Shown: piece after piece, positions 28,026 through 37,297 of the stretch
Layout of the letters: each line of letters begins with the position of its first letter
Numbering within the stretch: position 1 is the first letter of the stretch
Notes under the pieces: generated by a model
The model's database searches: none
Seen by the model: only the letters and a program-made list of their open reading frames with translations
Told to the model about the DNA's origin: nothing
Made by a program: the position numbers and the translations under genes
Source of the DNA: Synechococcus sp. UW179A
GTDB taxonomy: Bacteria; Cyanobacteriota; Cyanobacteriia; PCC-6307; Cyanobiaceae
Reading direction: 5' to 3'
NCBI RefSeq assembly: GCF_900473965.1
Contig: NZ_UCNJ01000017.1
Location: forward strand, 1 to 64,000
DNA: 64,000 nt

Positions 28026-28125
28026 TGAGAACAGTTTGCTTGTATCATACGTTTTCGTAATTGGTATCGACTGGGTGCGACGTTTTGGTTTTTCGCAGAC
28101 AGCCTCAGGTGGGTTCTTGTGTTTT
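28026..28125. promoter_or_regulatory. Divergent promoter region of dioxygenase and futA
   Basis: This 100-base gap must contain both promoters. Iron control by Fur is expected from the gene pair, and an A/T-rich core (TTGTATCATACGTTTTCGTA) is present. I do not see a convincing 19-base Fur palindrome, so the site is not assigned. Confidence 0.35.
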
Positions 28126-29127
28126 ATGAAGCTGCTTGCCTTTCCCTTGCTTGCATCTCTGTCTTTTCTGACGGCTGCGGCGCAGGCTGAAGAAGTTCGT
28201 GTTTACTCCGGTCGTCATTACAATACCGACCGACAGAGTTACAAGGCGTTTTCTGATAAAACCGGTATCAAGGTTCGGCTCATCGAAGCTTCCGGGATCT
28301 CTCTGGTAGAGCGCCTCAAGCGCGAAGGGAGCAACACCAAGGCTGATGTGATCATTCTTGTTGATGCGGCCAGAATTAATAATGCTGCAAAAGCTGGCTT
28401 GTTTCAGCCAATCAACTCAGCGAAGTTGAATTCCGAAGTTCCAGCGCGTTATCGCGATCCAGGTAATCGTTGGTTTGGTATTGCTCGACGTGTACGTGCA
28501 ATTATCATTAATCCCAATCAAGTTAAACCATCTCAGGTGCAAACTTATGCACAGCTAGCTTCTCCTGATCTCAAAGGTAAAGTCTGTCTGCGTAATCGTA
28601 AAAATGTCTACAACCAGTCGTTGGTCGCAGATCAGCTCGCGATTCGTGGTGAAGCAAAGACCAAGGCTTGGCTGAAGGGATTGATTTCTAATGTTTCTCA
28701 GCCTTACTTCCCTGGAGATATCGCCTTGATCCGCGCGGTTGCTCAGGGTAAGTGCGGAGTTGGCGTGGTTAACCATTATTACCTTGCTCGCATGCGAGCA
28801 GGTATTAATGGCGCGAAGGATCAAAAGCTCGGCAATCAGGTGAAGATTGTGATGCCAAATCCTGCCCATGTGAATATCAGCGCAGCAGCGGTGTCTAAAT
28901 ACGCCAAAAATAAATCAGCTGCTGTCAAACTAATCGAGTTCCTGGCATCTCCCAATGGAAGTAGAGGAATTGCAGGCCCCACGTTTGAGTTTCCGCTCAC
29001 TGGTGTTGGCGGTTCAACATATCTCAAAGGGATGACCAAATTCACCCCAGATAATGTTTCGATCTCTCAGCTAAGTGCACTGAACCCCAAGGCCATTCAG
29101 CTCATGGCCCAGGCCGGTTGGCAATGA
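28126..29127 (+). CDS. futA: Iron(III) ABC transporter substrate-binding protein (FutA/IdiA type)
   Basis: The 333-residue protein starts MKLLAFPLLASLSFLTAAAQA, a signal peptide. The mature part opens EEVRVYSGRHYNTDRQSYKAF, the classic FutA beginning with an iron-binding tyrosine. Further tyrosine-bearing regions are RYRDPGNRWFGIARR and VNHYYLARM. It should bind ferric iron in the periplasm for the FutBC importer, whose genes are not in the window. ATG at 28126 is preferred over longer upstream frames because the signal peptide begins there. Its 3' end overlaps the opposite ubiD gene by 26 bases. Confidence 0.92.
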   Translation: MKLLAFPLLASLSFLTAAAQAEEVRVYSGRHYNTDRQSYKAFSDKTGIKVRLIEASGISLVERLKREGSNTKADVIILVDAARINNAAKAGLFQPINSAKLNSEVPARYRDPGNRWFGIARRVRAIIINPNQVKPSQVQTYAQLASPDLKGKVCLRNRKNVYNQSLVADQLAIRGEAKTKAWLKGLISNVSQPYFPGDIALIRAVAQGKCGVGVVNHYYLARMRAGINGAKDQKLGNQVKIVMPNPAHVNISAAAVSKYAKNKSAAVKLIEFLASPNGSRGIAGPTFEFPLTGVGGSTYLKGMTKFTPDNVSISQLSALNPKAIQLMAQAGWQ

Positions 29128-30661
29128 GTTGATCCAGCAGGTAGCCGAACAATTCTGGGTTCGGCTCCCTGTTACTGATGTCGGTTAACCCCAGTTCGTC
29201 CAGCCGATCAGTGACACGCTGTTCGAGATCGTCTGGTCTGCTGAGCGGTTTACCCCAGCGATGGTTTTTCTCAGGGCCAACCTTTGTGGTCGCATCGATG
29301 GCCAGCCTGCCGCCAAGGCCGAGTTGCTCACTGGCGAAGTCCAAGCTGTCGAACGGTGTGTTCTCCAGGGTGAACAGATCCCTTTGTGGATCGACTTGGG
29401 CAGCGATCGCCCAGACCACCTGGCGGGGATCGCGCACGTTGATGTGGCTGTCGACCACTACGACGAACTTGGTGTAAGTGAACTGCGGCAAGGCGCTCCA
29501 AAAAGCCATCGCTGCCCGTTTTGCTTGACCTGGATAGGCCTTGTCGATTGAGATCACCGCGAGTTTGTAGCTCAATGCTTCCATCGGTAGGAAGAAATCT
29601 TTGATCTCGGGGATCTGCTGGCGCAGGATCGGTGTGTAGATCCTGTTGAGTGCGATCGCTAGCATCGCTTCTTCCTTGGGAGGACGGCCGCTGAAGGTGG
29701 TCAGGAAGACCGGATCCTTGCGTTGCGTCATGCAGTGAAAACGCACCAGCGGTGAGTCTTCAACGCCGCCGTAGAAGCCCATATGGTCGCCAAAGGGGCC
29801 ATCGGGCATTACCTCGCCCGGTGTGATCGTGCCCTCAAGCACCACTTCACTGTGACTTGGAACCTGAAGATCAACGGTTTTGCAGGGAGCGAGCCTGACT
29901 CCTTCACCGGCATAAATCCCTGCGAATAACCATTCGCTTAATTGCACTGGAATTGGTGTGGCTGCCGCCATCACCAGCAGTGGATGGACACCGATGGCGA
30001 TGGCGATCTCCAGCTTCTGGCCGAGTGCTGCCGCTTTGCGCAGATGACGAGCACCACCACGCACGCTGAGCCAGTGCACGGTCATGGTGTTGATCGATTG
30101 TTTCTGAAGTCGATAAACCCCCACGTTGGGAACGCCGGTTTCGGGGTCTTTCGTAATCACCAGCCCAAGCGTGATCACACCGCCTGCGTCGCCAGGCCAG
30201 GGACGGATCAGTGGAATGTTGTTGAGGTTGACCTCATCACCTTCAAAGACCTGCTGCCTGCATGGAGGTAACAGATCTCGGTCCGGTCTCGCTTTCACCA
30301 GGTCCCAGAACACCCGGGCAAATTTCTTGGTTTCCCCTAACCCCTTGGGTGGGCGCGGCTGCTGGAGCAACGCCAAGCGCTCGCCTAGATCCTCCAGTTG
30401 CTCTGGATGATCGAGGCCCATGCTCCAGACAACACGCTCGACGGTGCCGAGCAGGTTGACGGCGACCGGCATGGAAGATCCGATCACGTTCTCGAACAAC
30501 AGCCCGGGCCCTCCGCTGGCCAGAACGCGATCGGCGATGGCCGCCAACTCGAGATCGGGATCCACTGGCGCCGTGATTCGCTTCAGTTGACCCCGCTCCT
30601 CCAACAGTTGAATGAAGGCGCGCAGATCCCTGGTGCCGGGACCGGGGCGGAACAGAGCCAT
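29102..30661 (-). CDS. ubiD: UbiD family decarboxylase
   Basis: The 519-residue protein has the UbiD fold: DLRAFIQLLEERGQLKRI at the start, RPWPGDAGGVITLGLVITKD, QLSEWLFAGIYAGEGVRLAP, EVVLEGTITPGEVMPDGPFGDH and SLDFAS near the end. UbiD enzymes use prenylated FMN made by UbiX and decarboxylate aromatic acids. In cyanobacteria the likely role is plastoquinone head-group synthesis. Start ATG at 30661. It is divergent from comB, and convergent and overlapping with futA. Confidence 0.92.
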   Translation of the reverse strand: MALFRPGPGTRDLRAFIQLLEERGQLKRITAPVDPDLELAAIADRVLASGGPGLLFENVIGSSMPVAVNLLGTVERVVWSMGLDHPEQLEDLGERLALLQQPRPPKGLGETKKFARVFWDLVKARPDRDLLPPCRQQVFEGDEVNLNNIPLIRPWPGDAGGVITLGLVITKDPETGVPNVGVYRLQKQSINTMTVHWLSVRGGARHLRKAAALGQKLEIAIAIGVHPLLVMAAATPIPVQLSEWLFAGIYAGEGVRLAPCKTVDLQVPSHSEVVLEGTITPGEVMPDGPFGDHMGFYGGVEDSPLVRFHCMTQRKDPVFLTTFSGRPPKEEAMLAIALNRIYTPILRQQIPEIKDFFLPMEALSYKLAVISIDKAYPGQAKRAAMAFWSALPQFTYTKFVVVVDSHINVRDPRQVVWAIAAQVDPQRDLFTLENTPFDSLDFASEQLGLGGRLAIDATTKVGPEKNHRWGKPLSRPDDLEQRVTDRLDELGLTDISNREPNPELFGYLLDQLIANRPGP

Positions 30662-30724
30662 CTGGAAGCCACCTCAGCGGGCGTGATCTCGGTACTGTGA
30701 CGCACGCTGACGGTGAGTGTGGCC

Positions 30725-31465
30725 ATGCAGGTTTCCTATTTTCATGCGGCAGCAGATGTTCCCGACACTGTCGGTACCGCTGATGGTCCTGACGCAGCGG
30801 TCGTGATCGATGTTCTGCGCGCCACGACCACGATTGCCTGGGCGCTGCACAACGGTGCCGAGGCGGTGCAGGCTTTTGCGGATCTTGATGAACTGCGTTC
30901 CCAGGCGCAGCAGTGGCCTGAATCCTCTCGTTTGCTCTTAGGGGAGCGCGGCGGTTGCATGCTCGATGGATTTGACCTGGGTAACTCCCCCATAGCGGTG
31001 ACTCCCGAGGTGGTGCGAGGCAAAAGATTGCTGATGAGCACCACCAACGGCACCCGCGCTTTGCAGCGGGTCCGTGACGTCGCTTGCCTCGTTACAGCAG
31101 CATTACCCAATCGACGTGCGGTGGCAGAGCGGCTGCTGGTAGGGAAATACCAGCGGATTTTGATCCTGGGCAGTGGCTGGGAAGGGACCTATTCCTTGGA
31201 GGATTCTTTGGCTGCTGGAGCGATTGGAGAGCTGCTCGTATCGGCTGGCGCATCGGCGGCAAATGATGAACTCCAGGCTGCACTGGCCCTCTGGAGTCAG
31301 TGGCGGCATGACCCAGAAGCCTGCCTTCGTGTCGCTTCACATGGTCAACGGCTGATCGGAATCGGCAACCACGATGCCGATTTCAGCTGCTGCGCCGGGT
31401 TGGATCAGATTCAGGTCGTACCGACCCAGGTTGAACCCGGTGTTTTACGAGCCGTTCCTGTGTAA
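30725..31465 (+). CDS. comB: ComB-family 2-phosphosulfolactate phosphatase
   Basis: The 246-residue protein shows [35 protein letters not shown] and [13 protein letters not shown], the Mg-dependent ComB family signatures. Archaeal ComB acts in coenzyme M synthesis. In cyanobacteria the physiological substrate is uncertain, so the name denotes the family only. ATG at 30725 is preferred; GTG at 30713 would add four residues. It begins a plus-strand run of five genes up to sds. Confidence 0.88.
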   Translation: MQVSYFHAAADVPDTVGTADGPDAAVVIDVLRATTTIAWALHNGAEAVQAFADLDELRSQAQQWPESSRLLLGERGGCMLDGFDLGNSPIAVTPEVVRGKRLLMSTTNGTRALQRVRDVACLVTAALPNRRAVAERLLVGKYQRILILGSGWEGTYSLEDSLAAGAIGELLVSAGASAANDELQAALALWSQWRHDPEACLRVASHGQRLIGIGNHDADFSCCAGLDQIQVVPTQVEPGVLRAVPV

Positions 31466-31517
31466 AGCGCGGAGCACTCGTCAGCCATACCATTTCATCG
31501 ACTGAACTCTGATCTCC

Positions 31518-32339
31518 GTGCGTGATTTCCTGGCTGCTGCCGTGCAACTCACCAGCAGTTCCGACCCGGAGAGCAACTTCAGTGCTGCCGAGGAACAGAT
31601 CGACCTTGCTGCACGAAGGGGAGCCGAGTTGATCGGACTTCCCGAGAATTTTGCATTTCTCGGTGAGGATTCACGGCGACTGGAACTGGCGCCGGCTCTT
31701 GCAGATCAGGCATCCAGTTTTCTGGTCACCATGGCGCGTCGTTATCAGGTGGTGATTTTGGGGGGCGGTTTCCCTGTCCCCGTCGGTGACGGTGCACACA
31801 CCTACCAACGCGCCCAGCTGGTGGGTCGCGATGGTCAGATTCTTGCCAGTTACGACAAGATTCATCTGTTTGATGTCGACCTGGCCGACGGTAGTTCCTA
31901 TAGAGAGTCAGCCTCTTTCAGCCAGGGAACGACGCCTCCGCCCGTTGTGGATGTGCCTGGACTTTGTCGGGTGGGGCTGTCGATTTGCTACGACGTGCGC
32001 TTCCCTGAGCTCTACCGAAATCTGATCGGAGCAGGAGCTGAGTTGCTGATGATTCCCGCCGCTTTCACGGCCTTCACGGGTAAGGACCACTGGCAGGTGC
32101 TCCTGCAGGCTCGTGCGATCGAAAACACCTCTTATGTGCTCGCCCCTGCGCAGACAGGTGTCTACGCAGGACGTCGTCAGAACCACGGGCATTCCATGGT
32201 CATTGACCCCTGGGGAACTGTGCTGGCCGATGCCGGGGTCAGCACGGGTGCAGCCGTTGCCCCTATTGATCTGGATCATCTCGAGCGCATCCGCACTCAG
32301 ATGCCTTGCCTTAAGCACCGCAGAACCACACTGTTCTGA
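31518..32339 (+). CDS. Carbon-nitrogen hydrolase, Nit1/Nit2-like amidase
   Basis: The 273-residue nitrilase-superfamily enzyme has its Glu-Lys-Cys triad visible: GLPENFAFL (Glu), YDKIHLFDVD (Lys) and SICYDVRFPELYR (Cys). The RQNHGHSMVIDPWG segment is typical of the Nit branch. These enzymes are omega-amidases or repair amidases acting on deaminated glutathione; the exact substrate is inferred. GTG at 31518 is the start. The amiC gene follows five bases downstream. Confidence 0.9.
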   Translation: MRDFLAAAVQLTSSSDPESNFSAAEEQIDLAARRGAELIGLPENFAFLGEDSRRLELAPALADQASSFLVTMARRYQVVILGGGFPVPVGDGAHTYQRAQLVGRDGQILASYDKIHLFDVDLADGSSYRESASFSQGTTPPPVVDVPGLCRVGLSICYDVRFPELYRNLIGAGAELLMIPAAFTAFTGKDHWQVLLQARAIENTSYVLAPAQTGVYAGRRQNHGHSMVIDPWGTVLADAGVSTGAAVAPIDLDHLERIRTQMPCLKHRRTTLF

Positions 32340-32344
32340 ATCTG

Positions 32345-33436
32345 ATGCCTCGGCTCCCTCGTCGTTTTAGTGCCCTGCTGGTTGCCCTCGTCCTGCAGAG
32401 CGCAGGCTTGCTGATGGCGTTGCCTGCTCGTGCCGCCAGTGCCCTTGCGGCCTGGTCGCTGGGAAGTGATGGTGTTTTGCAATTGCGCACGGCTACAGGT
32501 GCGCGGCTCGAGGCCTTTTTTGAAGCCGGGGAAGGTGGTCGTGGACCGAGGGTCTGGATCGATTTCCCCGGTGAGCTGAGCCGCGCCCGCAAGCTTCGAG
32601 GTTCCGGACCCGTCCGCGAGGTTCGACTGGGCAAGCCCAACCCTGGTGCCACGCGTCTAGTGATCGAGTTCAATCCCGGCGTGGAACTCGACCCTGGTCA
32701 GTTGCGTCTGATCGGTACCTCGCCGGATCGCTGGAAGTTGATGTTTGAGGGGCTGGCCACCACAGGCTTGCGCACGTTCGGGGAAGGCGATCTCAATCGG
32801 GCGAGTTCTGGTCGCTGGGGCGGCGTTCGCATCAAGCCCACGCGGACTCCGGTTAATGCAGCGGGGCTGCCAACTGTTGCTCGCGGTCGTTACCGCGTCG
32901 TGATCGATCCAGGTCATGGGGGGCCTGACCCCGGTGCGGTGGGCATCAGGGGGATTCGCGAGTCGGAAATTGTTCTCGATATTTCTCTTCAGGTGGCTCG
33001 ATTGCTTGAGGCCAAGGGTGTTCAGGTCACCCTGACCCGCACAGCAGAGGTTGATGTTGATCTGCCGCCGAGGGTTTCGCTTGCCAACCGACTGGGTGCA
33101 ACTGCGTTTGTGAGCATTCATGCCAATGCCATCAGCATGTCCCGTCCGGAAGTGAACGGCATTGAAACCTTCTATTTTTCCGATCCCCGCTCTGCTCGGC
33201 TGGCCGCTCATATTCAGCAGCAGGTGCTGAATGTGTCTCCCGGAAGCCCCAATCGCGGCGTTCGTCGCGGACGTTTTTTCGTGATTCGCCGCACCACCAT
33301 GCCTTCAGTGTTGGTCGAAACAGGCTTTGTCACGGGCAGTCTCGACTCCCCAAGGCTGGCTACCGCATCGCATCGCCGTCGGCTCTCTTTGGCCATTGCC
33401 GCCGGCATTCTTGAGTATCTGCAGGGCGTGCGATGA
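32345..33436 (+). CDS. amiC: N-acetylmuramoyl-L-alanine amidase with AMIN domain
   Basis: The 363-residue exported enzyme has a signal peptide to ~31 (ALPARAAS) and an AMIN-like peptidoglycan-targeting domain (~40-150). An Amidase_3 zinc domain then opens with VVIDPGHGGPDPGAVG, with the further ligands RESEIVLDISLQVARLLE and SIHANAI, and PSVLVETGFVTG at the end. It cleaves septal peptidoglycan during daughter-cell separation. Its stop overlaps murI by four bases, tying two cell-wall genes together. Confidence 0.93.
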   Translation: MPRLPRRFSALLVALVLQSAGLLMALPARAASALAAWSLGSDGVLQLRTATGARLEAFFEAGEGGRGPRVWIDFPGELSRARKLRGSGPVREVRLGKPNPGATRLVIEFNPGVELDPGQLRLIGTSPDRWKLMFEGLATTGLRTFGEGDLNRASSGRWGGVRIKPTRTPVNAAGLPTVARGRYRVVIDPGHGGPDPGAVGIRGIRESEIVLDISLQVARLLEAKGVQVTLTRTAEVDVDLPPRVSLANRLGATAFVSIHANAISMSRPEVNGIETFYFSDPRSARLAAHIQQQVLNVSPGSPNRGVRRGRFFVIRRTTMPSVLVETGFVTGSLDSPRLATASHRRRLSLAIAAGILEYLQGVR

Positions 33437-34239
33437 CCATCCGCCTTGGCATGTTTGACAGCGGTCTGGGGGGACTCACGGTTCTGCGTCGGGTTTTGGA
33501 ACGCCACGGATCCCTTCAGGTGATCTATCTCGGCGACACGGCCCGTGTTCCCTATGGCAGTCGCTCCGCGGCTGAAATTCGCACCATTGCCTCAGAAGTG
33601 GTGAGTTGGCTGAGCCAGCATCAGATCTCAACGGTGGTGATGGCCTGCAACACCACCAATGCCCTGGCTAGAGATGTTGCCGAAGGTCAAGCTGGTGTCC
33701 CTGTGGTTGGCCTGATTGGCGCAGCTGCGGCGATGGTGCGGGAAAGCCGTGTCGGAGTCTTAGCAACACCAGCAACCGTCGCATCGGGGGCCTACAGGGA
33801 AAGCATCGAGGCTTTACATCCTGGGACGCTGGTGGTGCAGCAGGCTTGTCCTGAGTTTGTCCCCTTGATTGAAACCGGAGATCTGCGTTCCGACGCCCTG
33901 CGCAATGCCGCAACCCGCTACCTGCAACCCCTGATGGAGGCTTCAGTGGAGTCTGTGGTTCTTGGCTGTACTCACTATCCCCTGTTGGTGCCGCTGCTCA
34001 ATAACCTCTTGCCGCAATCCATCCGGCTGATCGATCCCGCCATGGCCGTGGCCGGTCAGCTTGATGCCTTGCTGGGGAAGCCAGTGCCTGGAGGCCTGGA
34101 TCAGCCCCTCGATATGGGGGCAACCCGCATCTGTGTGACGGCTGACGCCGAAGGATTTGCTGACCGTGCCACGCCCTGGCTGGGACAACGGCCACGGGTT
34201 GAGCTGGTGCAACTGCAGTGTCAGGTCGGCGCCTTCTAG
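33433..34239 (+). CDS. murI: Glutamate racemase
   Basis: MurI supplies D-glutamate for peptidoglycan. The 268-residue sequence has GMFDSGLGGLTVLRRVL, YLGDTARVPYGSRS, the first catalytic cysteine in VMACNTTNA and the second in LGCTHYPLLVP. The start ATG overlaps the amiC stop (ATGA). Confidence 0.96.
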   Translation: MTIRLGMFDSGLGGLTVLRRVLERHGSLQVIYLGDTARVPYGSRSAAEIRTIASEVVSWLSQHQISTVVMACNTTNALARDVAEGQAGVPVVGLIGAAAAMVRESRVGVLATPATVASGAYRESIEALHPGTLVVQQACPEFVPLIETGDLRSDALRNAATRYLQPLMEASVESVVLGCTHYPLLVPLLNNLLPQSIRLIDPAMAVAGQLDALLGKPVPGGLDQPLDMGATRICVTADAEGFADRATPWLGQRPRVELVQLQCQVGAF

Positions 34240-34261
34240 GATCAGCTCACTGAGAGGATTC

Positions 34262-35233
34262 ATGACCACCGTCACCGATTTGCTGGAGCCGGTCGAGGCG
34301 GATTTAGAGATCCTGCTCAGCGATCTTCGCAATCTGATCGGAGCGGGTCATCCGATTCTTCAGGCCGCTGCCGAGCATCTGTTCAGTGCAGGTGGCAAGC
34401 GTCTGCGGCCCGGCATTGTTTTGTTGGTTTCAAGAGCTCTCGCCAGCGATGGTGGTCTCACCTCCCGGCACCGCCGGTTGGCTGAGATCACCGAGATGAT
34501 TCATACCGCTTCGCTGGTTCACGACGACGTGGTGGATGAGGCAGCAACCCGGCGTGGGGTTGAAACCGTCCATAGTCGCTTCAATCATCGTGTGGCTGTT
34601 TTGGCAGGTGATTTCCTGTTTGCCCAGGCCAGTTGGCACCTTGCCAACCTCGACAACCTCGATGTAGTGAAACTGCTCAGTCGCGTGATTATGGATCTCG
34701 CTGACGGGGAGGTGAAGCAGGGTTTATTCCGATACGACACAGGACAAACCTTCGAGACGTACCTGGAAAAGAGTTACTGCAAGACAGCTTCTCTGGTTGC
34801 TAACAGTGCCCGTGCAGCAGGCGTTCTCAGCGGCTGTACCGAACCTCAGCTGGAATCTCTCTATCGCTACGGACGTCAGTTGGGTTTGGCCTTCCAAGTG
34901 GTGGATGACATTCTTGATTTCACGGCCAGTGATCAGCAACTGGGCAAGCCTGCTGCCAGCGATCTATCGAGTGGTTATCTCACCGCACCTGCGTTGTATG
35001 CACTGGAGCGGAACCCAGCCATGGGTGTTCTGATCGAACGCGAATTCAGTAATGACGGAGATCTCGACGAAGCTCTCGGCATGGTGCGTGAGTCGGATGC
35101 CATTGCCCGTACCCGTCAACTGGCTGAAACTTTCGCCCAGGAGTCTCGCGAAGCACTCACCTGGCTTCCCGACTCCCCCTATCGCACGGCCTTGTTGGAG
35201 CTCCCCGATTTCGTGCTTAGTCGGCTTTACTGA
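34262..35233 (+). CDS. sds: Solanesyl (long-chain all-trans polyprenyl) diphosphate synthase
   Basis: The 323-residue trans-prenyltransferase has the first aspartate-rich motif LVHDDVVDEAATRRG at ~86 and the second VVDDILDFTASDQQLGKP at ~215, plus GGKRLRPGIVLL. In cyanobacteria this enzyme makes the plastoquinone side chain. Small residues before the first motif agree with a long-chain product. ATG at 34262 is chosen because the longer upstream frame overlaps murI by ~80 bases. Its 3' end overlaps the opposite HAD gene by 17 bases. Confidence 0.92.
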   Translation: MTTVTDLLEPVEADLEILLSDLRNLIGAGHPILQAAAEHLFSAGGKRLRPGIVLLVSRALASDGGLTSRHRRLAEITEMIHTASLVHDDVVDEAATRRGVETVHSRFNHRVAVLAGDFLFAQASWHLANLDNLDVVKLLSRVIMDLADGEVKQGLFRYDTGQTFETYLEKSYCKTASLVANSARAAGVLSGCTEPQLESLYRYGRQLGLAFQVVDDILDFTASDQQLGKPAASDLSSGYLTAPALYALERNPAMGVLIEREFSNDGDLDEALGMVRESDAIARTRQLAETFAQESREALTWLPDSPYRTALLELPDFVLSRLY

Positions 35234-35951
35234 TCAATGACTCAAGGCAACGCTGGGCCTCGCTGAGCTGGCTGATCGCAAATAGTCGACCAGCATGCAC
35301 CAGTTTTTGGGCTCCAGGATCTAGCCGGTACGCTTCTTCAGTCTTTCTGAGCAGGCGCCAAACCAGACAACCAGCGGCCAAGGCAGATTCGCATCCGGCT
35401 TTGGAGTCTTCAAATGCCCAGCAGTCTTGGGGGCTGACCTTCAGCCGTTCCGCTCCCATCAGGAAAGGATCCGGAGCTGGTTTGCCGGCTTTCAGCCCTG
35501 GTTCATCGCCGCAAATCATCAGCTGTAAGCGATTCACCCAGGGGTGGTTGCCAATCTTGCGTTGCACTGACTTTCGGTCACTGCTGGTGACCAGAGCCGT
35601 CGCAATGCCAAGGCGGCCGGCTGTTTGTACCAGCGATTCCGCTCCCTCGATGGCTTTGGCTTCAGGTAGAAGTTGTTCTGCGATCGGCTGCCTGATGGCA
35701 AGCAGTTGTTCCGGTGTGATCGATCGATCGATCCAGGAACACACGAGCCTGGCGTTGTCCAGCCGCCGGCGACCCTGCAGTTTGATCAGCTGGTCCGTTG
35801 CAAGACTGGTTCCGAACTGTTGTGCTGCCTGTTGCCAGGCGCGCGAATGAAGCGGCTCGGTGTCCAGCAACAGGCCGTCTAGATCAAACAGGCAGGCCTT
35901 GGGTTGGGTGGTGAGCTGATTACTCAGTGGGAACAGGGCTGATGTGGGCAT
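35217..35951 (-). CDS. HAD hydrolase, beta-phosphoglucomutase-like
   Basis: The 244-residue protein has HAD motif I FDLDGLLLDTEP (nucleophile Asp near 22), a helical cap with LQGRRRLDNARLV, motif II TALVTSSDRK, the lysine region LKAGKPAPDPFLMGAERL and motif IV FEDSKAGCESALAAG. It is a small-molecule phosphatase or phosphomutase of subfamily I; the substrate is not deducible. An N-terminal ~16-residue extension precedes the domain. Confidence 0.88.
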   Translation of the reverse strand: MPTSALFPLSNQLTTQPKACLFDLDGLLLDTEPLHSRAWQQAAQQFGTSLATDQLIKLQGRRRLDNARLVCSWIDRSITPEQLLAIRQPIAEQLLPEAKAIEGAESLVQTAGRLGIATALVTSSDRKSVQRKIGNHPWVNRLQLMICGDEPGLKAGKPAPDPFLMGAERLKVSPQDCWAFEDSKAGCESALAAGCLVWRLLRKTEEAYRLDPGAQKLVHAGRLFAISQLSEAQRCLESLISKAD

Positions 35952-36089
35952 CCAGTCCAGACATGGCTACTGCTTGTACCTCAACCATTCTGATCGGGGC
36001 TTGCGTTGATTGCCCACTCACCGTGGACCGCGCTTAAGGCGACGAGAGCATTCGGTCGTTCGCAACAGTTCCGACCTACAGAGTTCTGA
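35952..36089. other. Short intergenic region
   Basis: This 138-base spacer lies upstream of the HAD gene and should contain its promoter. I see no RNA gene or hairpin. Confidence 0.4.
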
Positions 36090-36347
36090 TCACCATGACT
36101 TGGGCGGGCATCGTTTCCAGCTTCCGGTTTGTGTGTTTTCTAGGTGTTTAATTGCCAAGCAGATGTTTAACCAGTGCACATCAAGGATCAACTTTCGCTT
36201 TTTGCGTGCTGCAATCATGGAAAGTTCTCTGCGTCGATAAAACTCGATATCACCAATTTCTTCCATCAGAATATGTTTCTCTCTTTCGTAGAAGTCAATG
36301 GCTTCCACTGCAGGAATGTCGTCAATAAGGTCTGAAAAGATTGTCAT
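36090..36347 (-). CDS. Hypothetical charged protein, 85 aa
   Basis: The product starts MTIFSDLIDDIPAVEAIDFY, continues with a charged helix (EREKHILMEEIGDIEFYRRR) and ends in a basic segment. The N-terminal two thirds look like real protein; the last ~15 residues (NTQTGSWKRCPPKSW) look like read-through. No Shine-Dalgarno is visible and no family is recognised. It sits in a low-density region next to decayed genes and could itself be a remnant. Confidence 0.45.
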   Translation of the reverse strand: MTIFSDLIDDIPAVEAIDFYEREKHILMEEIGDIEFYRRRELSMIAARKKRKLILDVHWLNICLAIKHLENTQTGSWKRCPPKSW

Positions 36348-36635
36348 TTTGATGTCCGAATGGGACCTTTTCGGTCTATGCCCAATCCTTGTCTCTTGGA
36401 AGATAGGATCACCGCCCTGAAAGGTTCGGTTTCAGGCCCCCTTGCTTGAAAGCCTTGATCACCAGCTCGGCTGAAAACGCTTCCAGTTGATTTCTGCAGG
36501 GGTTGTTGCCTGAATACCTCCTCGAATCGGTTGGGTTGGCTCTAGCACCTGGGTTGACGCTCAGAAAAAAGGGTGATTATGAACGGGAAAGGAATGCTGA
36601 AAAAGATCAATGACGCGTGAGTAATTCCCGGACCT
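36348..36635. other. Intergenic region, nothing assigned
   Basis: About 290 bases without a convincing gene. A 13-codon ATG frame near 36579 has no support. The region is part of a low-density stretch from 36.0 to 37.4 kb that also contains a pseudogene. Confidence 0.4.
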
Positions 36636-36797
36636 TCAGGCAACGGTTGAAGGACAAGCTGGCATTACCCGCAGCAGAGCCATGGCTTTGAGCCAGTTCG
36701 TTGGTGCTGCGCTGTGATAGTGCAGCATGCGATTGACTTTGATCCGAAGTCTCTGATCGACTTCCAGCCAGAAATGCGGTAGCTGGTCGATGATCAC
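36636..36797 (-). CDS. Possible small protein or gene remnant, 53 aa
   Basis: GTG at 36797 opens a frame with phrases DQLPHFWLEVDQRLRIKVNR and LHYHSAAPTNWLKAMALLRV, which look far more protein-like than the longer competing frame on the same strand. There is no ATG, no clear ribosome site and no recognised family. It is either a short gene or the C-terminal remnant of a larger one, placed just left of a clear pseudogene. Confidence 0.35.
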   Translation of the reverse strand: MIIDQLPHFWLEVDQRLRIKVNRMLHYHSAAPTNWLKAMALLRVMPACPSTVA

Positions 36798-36893
36798 CCA
36801 AGAGGGCGAAGGGTTGAGCCGTCAGCCAATGCGATAATTAACCGGACAAACATCATTTAAATCTAAGGTTAGATCTTGTTGACTTTCGACCCT

Positions 36894-37297
36894 GTGGATG
36901 TCGTAGTCATTGGTGCAGGAGGCGACATCGGCAGTCTCTTGACCACCTACCACCTTCAGCACGAGGTCCTTCCGCCGACAGAGCGCTTTCAGCTCGTTAC
37001 AAACGACCACGACAAGAGAGATAGCACCCTGTATGGGCTTCGGATCGATCTGCTTGATGCCTTTGAAGAACGGGCTCCCGACATCGATGGCGCACAGCGG
37101 CCCGAGGACGTCGTCGGCGATGTGATTGTGGTCGTCGGGGGAGAGACGGTCACGAAGAAGACAACCAATCGAGATGAATTTGCTCGGACGAACTTGAATG
37201 TCTTGCTGAATACGCCGAGGCGCTTGCAAAAACGGGGCAGGGCTAAAGCTGACCCCCACTCCCTCTTGCGAATCCTGCCCAGATTGTTGCGGACTGA
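36894..37297 (+). pseudogene. Decayed malate/lactate-dehydrogenase-type gene
   Basis: The first ~100 codons are a clean Rossmann NAD-binding half: VVVIGAGGDIGSLL, then RIDLLDAFEERAPDID, DVIVVVGGE and TNRDEFARTNLNV, the pattern of the MDH/LDH family. Near 37200 the reading frame shifts: LAEYAEALAKTGQG continues the family in another frame. It then meets TAA at 37244, TGA at 37250 and TGA at 37295, with PPLPLANPAQIVAD still visible between them. Weak similarity (LPSKRF...) runs on in the same frame to the acs start. The catalytic half is missing, so the gene is dead. A minus-strand frame across the same DNA is a shadow. Confidence 0.75.

Noticed and set aside
28012-28125. Longer N-terminus for FutA (38 extra residues)
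   Set aside because: It would overlap the divergent dioxygenase start and place the signal peptide in the middle of the protein.
36822-37259. 145-residue minus-strand frame
   Set aside because: It lies antisense to the dehydrogenase remnant, whose plus-strand reading shows clear Rossmann motifs; the minus-strand translation has none.
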